Assembly: GCA_021432605.1 (NCBI GenBank)
Contig: MU271146.1
Location: forward strand, 124,001 to 188,000
Direction: 5' to 3'
DNA: 64,000 bases
DNA from: Coniochaeta sp. PMI_546
Taxonomy: Eukaryota; Ascomycota; Sordariomycetes; Coniochaetales; Coniochaetaceae
Positions 56,608 to 64,000 of this stretch are shown here, one piece after another. The position numbers were made by a program, and so were the translations under genes. Numbering within the stretch: position 1 is the stretch's first letter; each line of letters starts with the position of its first letter. The notes below the pieces were generated by a model. It did no database searches and was not told the origin of the DNA. It worked only from the letters and a program-made list of their open reading frames with translations.

Positions 56608-57352
56608 AGTAACTCGGTTTAAGAGGAGAAAGGACAGGGAAGAGCAAGGGTAATGAAGGAGTGCAATGGATTGGTCTTGGGACAAAACGTTTCCTGATGA
56701 AGAGAGAGGAGGAGTAGCCGAGACCCTAGACTTAAGGCTTCTTTGGTGGAGGCGTCTCTCGTCACAACATTTGGTGCAAGTGATTGGGGCTTGCGTAGTG
56801 CTGGCGGGGATGCCCTTGGTGGTCTGAGCTCAGTGGCAGAGTGGCTCTCTCTTGGGAGAAGTGTCCACACATGAGCAGTCAAGCACCAAGCAACAGCTCT
56901 GTAACTTGGGGCGAGGGTGCTTTTGTTGTGGGTTCCTAATCTTACCCCTGACGTAGCTTTACCGTATTACTGTGGTACTCAAGAGTACTATGATAGACTC
57001 GTGCCCCAGTCGAAGAAGTCGAGGAAGTGCGAGGTGCAAAGTGGCAGGATCTAAAACATTTCACGAATTGACGTGCGTTACCTGAGTGAGCGAGCGATTA
57101 CCTTGATGCTAATGCCCCTTCTCATGCCATCATTTATCTGGCACGTACAGTATATGTGGTTATATCTTTTCACCTCTTTGACTATTGACGCCGTGACACT
57201 CTCAAGCCTGTTGGCCTGGAGAACTTGAAGCCGCTAGGCCGACGCCAAATCCACGGAAGCTACGACCCACACCCCCTTTGCTTCCTCATAGTGGATACCG
57301 GACCCGGCCCGCTCTAAAACAGAGCTCCAACCTCGAAGGTACTGCATAAGGT

Positions 57353-57365
57353 AAGGTAGTACCTT
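57353..57365. repeat. Small palindrome AAGGTAgTACCTT
   Basis: Perfect 6-bp arms around one base; same family as the palindromes at 16764 and 25878. Confidence 0.65.
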
Positions 57366-58042
57366 CCTGTGGCAGCTTCCATGTTGATATCTCGGTCTTG
57401 CCCTGAAGCTTAGTCTTATTTAAGAATAAACGACTTTTGAGGCCTATCAAACATGATTGTGACTTTGTGGCTGGAATTACACGTGTAGACCAGGCGAGAA
57501 CACTGCTTCCAAGATAAGCTGTGCCCCGTTGTCAAACCCCGTCTGCACTGCTTCGTGATGGTCGAGAGCCTTGAGACCGAAGTCTATCCATATGAGAGTG
57601 ACAATGGACACAGTTATGCAAGATCTGAGGGTCTGCATTCAGCAAATCTCGATAAGCGTGGCGCATATTTGCAGCATTCGTTCCGTCTGGCAACATTATG
57701 ATCTCATCGAGCATTTGCTGGCCGACATGCCCTTGACAAACCAGGCTCGTATCGACTTGAGGATGGGACCATGATACTACTAAGCCACAGAGGAATGTAC
57801 ACCTTCGCTCGCCACACCACAACTTGCCTATCCAGTAGGGCAAAGGCAGTGTATTTGTTTCGTCCAGCAGACTTTCTCAATTGGATGTTTGTCGAGTAGT
57901 CTAAGCCGCCATCTGAGTTTGCTCTCGTGCGTCAACCGGAAGCTTCAACAGAACCTGGGAAAATCAGCGACCCCTCGCAATGGAGCTTCTAGGCCCACAT
58001 TCCACACATTCCACACTACCTTAGAATGCGGGCATTGTTTGG

Positions 58043-58054
58043 GTACCTAGGTAC
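58043..58054. repeat. Small palindrome GTACCTAGGTAC
   Basis: Perfect 12-bp palindrome in the GLE1 promoter side. Confidence 0.65.
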
Positions 58055-58398
58055 TTCACGTACAATCTGCAAGGCTGCGAGTCACTAGTCCCATTTCTCT
58101 TCGAAGTCTGGACTCCACCTTGAATCGCGATAGTACTTTCAAAGATCTGGGGACATTCTTCACTCAGCTTCACTTCGAACCAAGGGATCCTGATTCACCA
58201 GCCTGACGGGCAGGTTAGGCGATCTGCGTTCTGGCTACCGCTTCGGTTTAATAGTGTTTTTTCTTGACCACAGCATCCGCGTTGACGTCCGCATCCTTCG
58301 TCCGAAGTCACACACCGTCCTCCAAAACGCAGATCTTCAGCTCAGAACATGCACATCTAGCCCTCAGCCCCTACCACTCGAGAAGGTGGCACCCGAAA

Positions 58399-60185
58399 AT
58401 GGCCGGCTCTTCGCCAGCGCGCCGGAGCTACAATCACGCACCCTCCAGTCCGCTCTCAGACATCCTGTATGGCGATCGCAACTCTGAAGCTCGCCACAAG
58501 CAGCTCCTCGAAGCGGCAAGACGCGAACATGAGCGCGTGCGACAGGTCGCTCTGAGGGCTCTGGAGGACCATCAGAAGGCTCTTGAAGAACATCAGAGGG
58601 AAGAGGAACGGCGGCACATACTGGAACTGGAGCGGAGGGAGGAGGAGCGAATACGCCAAGAACGCGAACTCGCTGCGGAAAGGAAGCGACTGCAGGCGCT
58701 GCAGGCGCAAAAGATTGAGATACCACCGGAACCTCAGCCTACGCCGGAACCACCCAAAACAACAACATCCCAGACTTCCACAGCGCCTTCGACACAGCCC
58801 ACCCCTGCTGCTTCGTCCAACATCTTTGCAAAAGCGGCGACGAGCAGTCAAACTCCACAGCAGCCGCAAGCCGGCCCTCCTGTACCAAGTACACAGAGCT
58901 CAAGGTTTCCGACTCAGACAATACCTCAACAACATACGAAGTCGCCCTTTGCTGCCAATGTACCTGTAGCTACTGCGCCTTCTACGGCTGCCGGACACCC
59001 ATTCGCTGCACCTGCTGTTCGCGCCCCTATTCCGCCTCAAGCTGGACCCAGCCACAGTTCGTTTGCACAAGGCCAGACAAGCCTGCAGCAAAATGGTAGT
59101 GCTACCTCTCAAGCGACAACACCAGCAGCGCTCCCTGTCACCCGGGCGCTGCCAGATCGGTATGAGGCGATTCATCAAAACCTCAAGACCCTGCGCCGGT
59201 CGATGCTGCAGCAGGCTCAACACAACCGGGCTCTGAAGGAGAGGATGGGAGACATGCGCAGGGAAATTAGGAAATGTGTGGGACAGCTCACACACGGTGT
59301 TGCCGCTGGAAATCGGCAACAGGTAAAGGCCTCGCGTCGTCACTCGGTTTGCTTTATATGCTTTTTCTGCGCCACCATCCTCGGATACAGTACTAACCAG
59401 TGTTACAGTTGACTGCTATCACAGGACTTCTGAGGGAGTCGCTGAGCAATCAAGTCCAGTGCCAAATTATGGACCCAAGCAATCTCGTCCTCGAACCCCG
59501 GGATCCGGTGGAGGGAGCTGTGCACAACGCCGAGCTCCCATCACTGTTCCTCTACCTCCTCAACATTTTCGCCAAAGCGGCGATTAGCCAGTTCATCAAT
59601 GAAGCCGGCGCAAAGCCTGAAACGGCAGATCCAGTTGGCGTTACTGTCGCCGCTGTATTCTCCGAACCGGACTTTCTCTGGCGAGGTACGTCGCTGATCG
59701 ATATTATGCTCGCGAAGTTCCGAGTCGTCTGTCCCGTCCTCTTTGGTCATTCGGGCAACGAAAAGTACGAGGACGGGCGGAGAAGGCTGGGCTGGCACAA
59801 GGAGGACGGCTCGTGGGTGCCGGAACAGCAGCATTTCGATCGCATGACGGGGCTGGGTGCCGGATTCGCGTCGATTTCGCTGCGGAATTTCAGCAAGAGC
59901 AAGAAGAAGAACCCGTTCCCGCCGTCAAACTACTGGACCGCCATGGCGCGGATAGTGAACACGCCGGCCGCCAACATTTCGAATACCCAGGCCATTGTCC
60001 TGAAAGCAATGATTGAACACTACGAGGGCAAGTTCCTCGACGCCTATGGGAATGCCGGGCTCGCAGCGTTGCGGCTGGCGCTGGTGGATTTCCCGGCCAA
60101 GTGTCCAGCGCGGACACCGGCGACTGAGTCATTGCAGGTTCTCGCTCAGCTGCTTAAGAAGGAGACTGGGTTGAGCCTCGCATAG
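58399..60185 (+). CDS. GLE1: mRNA export factor GLE1
   Basis: Two exons, 58399..59322 and 59409..60185, 566 aa; 86-nt intron with GTAAAG donor and ACAG acceptor. Start is the first in-frame ATG (MAGSSPARRSYNHAPSSPLS). Residues 30-112 form a long charged coiled coil (LLEAARREHERVRQVALRAL, EREEER-type repeats). A Pro/Thr/Gln low-complexity linker runs to about 270. The C-terminal Gle1 domain follows: PDRYEAIHQNLKTLRRSMLQ, LTAITGLLRESLSNQVQCQI, LPSLFLYLLNIFAKAAISQF, LIDIMLAKFRVVCPVLFGHS, GLGAGFASISLRNFSKSKKK. Gle1 sits on the cytoplasmic face of the nuclear pore and with inositol hexakisphosphate activates Dbp5 to release mRNPs. Convergent with the SNARE gene. Confidence 0.94.
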
Positions 60186-60583
60186 GACCATTTGTCTTAG
60201 AAAGAGGACCAGAGGTTATGGCGCAGTCTAGATGGCATCTTTTGGCGTTTCGGTCAGACGGTCAGCCGGTCGAACCTTGTCAGAAATAGGGATATTGTAT
60301 CAAGTAACTGGCAGCCGATGGGAATACTGGACAATCATGTGTACACGATTGCATCTCGCAGGATGGACAAAAGCATCACTGATGTTGGCCAGTTACTCAT
60401 ATTCATCTGAGCTACTGGTAGGGGTACTATCTGTAGTTCTAGTGTATATACGACAATACACCTCGCGCAACAGAGCCCACACCCAACGCCGTACACCGAA
60501 GCGCCTATACCCGTGAATGCAAATCTAACCCGCACGTGTCCCCGTCTCTATATGTTGCCTGCCCCCTTGCAGACAAATCTGTC
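60186..60583. other. Convergent 3' spacer, GLE1 / Tlg1
   Basis: 398 bp of 3' flanks; no gene seen. Confidence 0.5.
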
Positions 60584-61420
60584 TTAGAGAACAAGCAACA
60601 ACACCAACAATATAATCAGCACCACGATCAGTATCATTATGCAGCACCCACTCCACCGATCCTCATTAGCCCTCACAATCTTGCCCAACTTCTGCACGCC
60701 GCTCTGCAGCCGTCCCCCGACCCTATCGGCAAGCTCGTCCACCACCTCCAGCGCCTCCCTCTGCTCCTCCAACTCCCTGCCCATATCATTCGCCTGCCTC
60801 CTCAGGTTCCCGACCGTCTGGAACACCCCGTCCAGATGCTCGTCCTGCTCCCGCATCATCTGCACCTGCTGCTGCTGCTCGAACTCCGCGTAATTATCCT
60901 CCCCGTCCTCGCCCTCCCCGTCCGGGATGGCGAAGCTCGACGGGTCCGGCAGATCTCCATCCACCCCCGCGTTCTTACCCCCTCCGCCACCACGCTGCTT
61001 CGCGGCCGAGGTCTGCTTGCGCAACTCCTCCCTCATGTCCTCAATCTCCCCTCCCACCTCCTGCACCAGGCGCTTGCGCCTGTTGACCTCATGGGCGGTT
61101 ATGCCGAACTGGGACGGATTGGACTCGATCGCCGACACTGACTCGACGAGATCCGAGAGGTCCTCTGCGAGGGACGAGAGGGCTGATTCGAGGTCTGACC
61201 GGGCGGAGACGAGCTCGGGGGAGGCGGAGTTTTGGTTCAGGGAGCGGATGCGCAGGTAGGAGGAGAAGAGGGGCCGGGTTTGGGTTAGGGCTGCGAGGAC
61301 GTCCCTAGAACAGGAAAAGTTAGTTTGCGCCGCAGGTGAGTGAGAAGTGGCGGCATGCAAAGGGCAAACGCACTGTTGGACTTGGAGGAAAGGATCTTCG
61401 TCATTTGTGGAGGACATCAT
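60584..61420 (-). CDS. TLG1: Qc-SNARE of the syntaxin-6/Tlg1 family
   Basis: Two exons, complement(60584..61304, 61374..61420), 255 aa; 69-nt intron with GTGCGT donor and TCTAG acceptor. The N-terminus MMSSTNDEDPFLQVQQDVLA starts the syntaxin-6 type three-helix domain (LAEDLSDLVESVSAIESNPS, FGITAHEVNRRKRLVQEVGG). A Gly/Asp-rich linker leads to the SNARE motif at about residues 165-230 (MMREQDEHLDGVFQTVGNLR, ANDMGRELEEQREALEVVDE) and a C-terminal anchor of 20 residues (CCIMILIVVLIILLVLLLVL). Tlg1 acts in retrograde traffic and fusion at endosome and trans-Golgi. Juxtamembrane cysteines could be palmitoylated, as known for yeast Tlg1. Confidence 0.9.
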   Translation of the reverse strand: MMSSTNDEDPFLQVQQCVCPLHAATSHSPAAQTNFSCSRDVLAALTQTRPLFSSYLRIRSLNQNSASPELVSARSDLESALSSLAEDLSDLVESVSAIESNPSQFGITAHEVNRRKRLVQEVGGEIEDMREELRKQTSAAKQRGGGGGKNAGVDGDLPDPSSFAIPDGEGEDGEDNYAEFEQQQQVQMMREQDEHLDGVFQTVGNLRRQANDMGRELEEQREALEVVDELADRVGGRLQSGVQKLGKIVRANEDRWSGCCIMILIVVLIILLVLLLVL

Positions 61421-62215
61421 TGTGCCAGTTTTTGTCTGCGGAGGGTCATCACTAGCTGGACTGTGATAAGGATGACGCTGGCGTTGTTGTTAGTTGTTTT
61501 GGTGGAGGAAACTCCCAGTATGTATGTATGAATGATATCGCAACGGATGGACACAATGGACGAGGAGGCCAGCAAGGTGCCGAGCTGTAAAGTACCCAGT
61601 TCTACGTAATCAGGGTGCCGCCGCCGGCCACGTGTGCCCATGGTCCGTGCACGAACATGCCCGTGAATTACCCTTGACAGGACTTCCTATTGCGTAAAGG
61701 GAGGAATGGAACTGAAATATCTCGTGTACTGACTGTGTAGCCACAGTAGAGCGCCTCACCTGTGTCTAGTACTTGAGCAACCCCCTTGTTTGTCAAAGGC
61801 TCTGCTGCCTCCATGCCAACAAATCTGCACATTGGTAAAACTTCTTGATTCGGCATTGCTCCGTAAGACTACGATTCAAACATACCGTTGGCGACGACGC
61901 TCGCTATGCCCAACAATGCCTTCCACGTTCACACCCTCTCCCCCAAGTGCGTCAATCAGCTGGAAAGAACCCAAGAACTGTTGCAACTGCGCACGATGTA
62001 GAAACAAGATTACGGAGACTTCGTCGAAACGCCGCTTTCTTGTCTTCCCCTCCCTCACTCCCATCCTCCTCCTCCTCCTGCTCATTCGCTTGCTCCCTGG
62101 TCCCATGGCTTTCCGGTTCATTAGAACGCCCCTCTTCATAGTACTGTGCCAAACCCGTATGGCATCCTCCTTCCTCAACCTCCACATCCTGCGGAGACAT
62201 CTCCTCGCGAGCCTC
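61421..62215. other. Spacer between CAND1 and TLG1, 795 bp
   Basis: 3' flank of CAND1 and promoter of TLG1, both on the minus strand. The first 87 codons after the CAND1 stop (61952-62215) stay open in the CAND1 frame; see findings. Confidence 0.5.
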
Positions 62216-64000
62216 CTAGGACGAGCCAGCAACGCTCAACTCCTTGTTCTCCTCGCGCAGCACCTTAATCTGGCTCTGGAAGTTGGAGTCCTTATGTACC
62301 CACTCCCAATAGCTGGTCCACACCTGGTTCGCCCCGTGCGCACCTGATCCCGTCGTGTTGAGCGCCGACTTGAGCTTCTCCCCGAGAAGGAGAGTGACCC
62401 GTAGAACGCTCTTGTTGGCCTCCTCTTGCTTCTCAATCTCCTGCTTGACGGCGCTCTCCTTCAGCTTGGTAGACAACGTCGCGCGGAACGCCTCCGCAAT
62501 CGCATCCAGCCGGCGCGCAGTCTCATCAGGGTCGATGAAGACGAGCTTGGACACCATCAAGTTGCAGAGACCCCGAATATCGTTGTCGTCGCGCAGACCC
62601 GCAATGATCCGGTCATACAGGTCGATGATGCTGATCCGTGAGAAAGCCGTCTCCATGAGCGCGTACAGCGTCTCGTACGCGGCCTTGCGGACTTCCAGCC
62701 CGTCGTCCACCATATGTTTGAAGGGTCCCATCATCACCTCGCGGATGAGCTCCGGCTTGATGACCGACTCTTTCATGACGTACGGCATCAGCTGGCCGAG
62801 CTGGCCGTGGATCAGCTCCGGCTTGTTGTGGGCTGCCGAGTTCAGCGTCGACATAGCGTGCCGGCGGATCTCCATATCCGAGTCGTCCAGCATCGTCCTG
62901 AGCATGTCGACCAAGTAAGTCTTCAAGATCATGTCGAATGCCTCGTTGTCGTCCGGTAGTGTGTATCGGAGAGCTTGCACGGCGATGGCCCTGATGACGG
63001 GCGACTTATCGCGCAGTAGTCCCTAGAACTGTGTCAGAAAAAAAATCCACCGTCAGTCAGACGCGAAACGGTACTCACCTGTAGCTTGGCCATGTAGGTA
63101 TGGGGATCGATTATGACGAGTCGGCCCACACACTCGGCGCATACGGCTTTGTTGTCCTCCGCATCAGCAGCCGCCAGAAGCTGCTCCCACACGGCGTCAG
63201 CGAACTCGCCAATATCAGTCTGTGATACAGCCGCCTGCTGCAAGATCTCCTTGACAGACTGGAGCAGTAAATACTGAGTTGGACCAGGCTTCTGTAGATC
63301 CCTCAGGATGACCGGTAGGTACGCTGGGATATTACCGGCGCCGGCACGGCCGAGCGCAACCGCTGCAGCGATAGAGACTTTGCCTAACGACGAGCTGAAC
63401 TGGTCGAGGAAGATCTTTGGCTGGACGGGGAACTTGGCACCGAGTCGCAGACCAGCTTCGCCAAGCACGGCTAGCGCGAGACTAGCGCGTGCGGGATCCT
63501 GGGCGTTGGCCCTGATCTCTTGCGTAAAGCTGTCCAATGTCACTCCGGCAGTATCGCCACTGGCCACCAACAACGTTCCGATGACTTTACCAACCACCGT
63601 AGGGTCGCCATTAACGCCCACGTCCTTCAGCAAAGCACCCATAAGTGGCTGGCCCAAACCGGTGGATCCGACCTCGCTTACAAGGACGAGCAACGAGTCG
63701 AGGACGCTCCCGGCAACGGTGGACCGGAGGAGTTCGCACAGCGAGGCGATAAGCTCGGGCGTCAATACAAGCCGTGGCTTGTTCGAGACGAGGCGGGCCA
63801 AGACGGGCAGCCCCGGCCCAAGGAGCTGAGCATCATTGTTGGTGATGACCGGCACCAAGGCTGATACGATAGCTTGGACGGTCTGGTCGCTGAAGTTCGA
63901 CTTTGCTGCCGGTGAGTGCACAAGGTGGTTGAGTGCCTGAACACTTGAGCCTCTCAAGCTTCTATTGGCTTTGCGTAGTTGCGCAGCAAGTTCAGTCGCA
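62216..64000 (-). CDS. CAND1: CAND1/TIP120 cullin-associated protein, C-terminal part (runs off the window)
   Basis: Two exons visible, complement(62216..63022, 63079..>64000); the 56-nt intron has a GTGAGT donor and TCTAG acceptor and joins HTYMAKLQ to GLLRDKSPVIRAIAV. At least 576 residues are present and the 5' part lies beyond base 64000. The sequence is all HEAT repeats (SLRGSSVQALNHLVHSPAAK, LIASLCELLRSTVAGSVLDS, IPAYLPVILRDLQKPGPTQY, VWEQLLAAADAEDNKAVCAE) ending in the TIP120 domain (MEIRRHAMSTLNSAAHNKPE, RISIIDLYDRIIAGLRDDND, LMVSKLVFIDPDETARRLDA). CAND1 binds un-neddylated cullins and swaps substrate-receptor modules of SCF ligases. The C-terminal 35 residues are not conserved, in line with the family. 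Confidence 0.93.

Larger units (their letters stand above)
55922..58398. promoter_or_regulatory. Divergent upstream region, SSD1 / GLE1, 2.5 kb
   Basis: Both genes start outward from here. The SSD1-proximal kilobase is purine-rich on + (pyrimidine-rich in the SSD1 sense), fitting a long 5' leader. It holds a GAT-type triplet repeat (56584-56607) and palindromes at 57353-57365 and 58043-58054. No additional gene was found. Confidence 0.5.

Overview
The window reads as nuclear DNA of a filamentous ascomycete (Pezizomycotina, most likely a Sordariomycete). Coding exons are GC-rich, genes carry short GT-AG introns (about 51-96 nt, one of 196 nt) with CTAAC/CTGAC-like branch sites, both strands are used without operons, and the proteins are fungal. 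Examples are an NADP-glutamate dehydrogenase very close to the Neurospora type, a Pth11/rhodopsin-family receptor, an Ssd1/GUL-1 protein, a TRAPP subunit and a secreted ferritin-like protein. No virus-like element, transposon, tRNA or rRNA gene was recognised. I reconstructed 24 genes, most of them conserved single-copy core genes, by joining reading frames across introns; exon limits are in each entry.

Layout. 0-16 kb: CASTOR-like ACT protein (-), a 3.2 kb gap, METTL25/RRNAD1-type methyltransferase (-) head-to-head with mitochondrial ribosomal uS13m (+), M19 dipeptidase (-) head-to-head with an F-BAR/DEP/RhoGAP protein (+), TRAPP subunit Trs31 (+) convergent with a 99-residue protein of unknown function (-). 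16-29 kb: long non-coding stretches around a 155-residue single-pass membrane protein (+), a 495-residue single-pass membrane protein (-), and a five-exon DUF1688/Urc4 uracil-catabolism gene (+). 29.5-30.1 kb: a short Gln-rich heptad-repeat gene whose repeat pattern continues, decayed, past its stop. 30-39 kb: TAF6 (+) convergent with SDHC (-); SF3A3/Prp9 (-) head-to-head with the DEAD-box helicase FAL1/eIF4A3 (+); Pth11-like receptor (-). 40-46 kb: tetranucleotide microsatellite, RING protein (+), HUS1 (+) convergent with NADP-GDH (-). 48-64 kb: secreted ferritin-like protein (-), SSD1/gul-1 (-) with a 2.5 kb upstream region, GLE1 (+) convergent with a Tlg1/syntaxin-6 SNARE (-), and the C-terminal part of CAND1 (-) running off the right edge.

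The genes do not form one pathway; this is ordinary mixed housekeeping content. Some neighbours share a theme: SF3A3 and FAL1 (pre-mRNA splicing and exon junction) share one short intergenic region. No clearly new multi-gene system is visible. The items most worth a second look are the heptad-repeat gene and its decayed tail, a dispersed family of small palindromes built on TAAGGTA/TACCTTA in intergenic DNA, seven NDR-kinase-type sites in the Ssd1 N-terminus, two genes whose first coding exon is only the ATG, and an 87-codon open acidic frame directly after the CAND1 stop.
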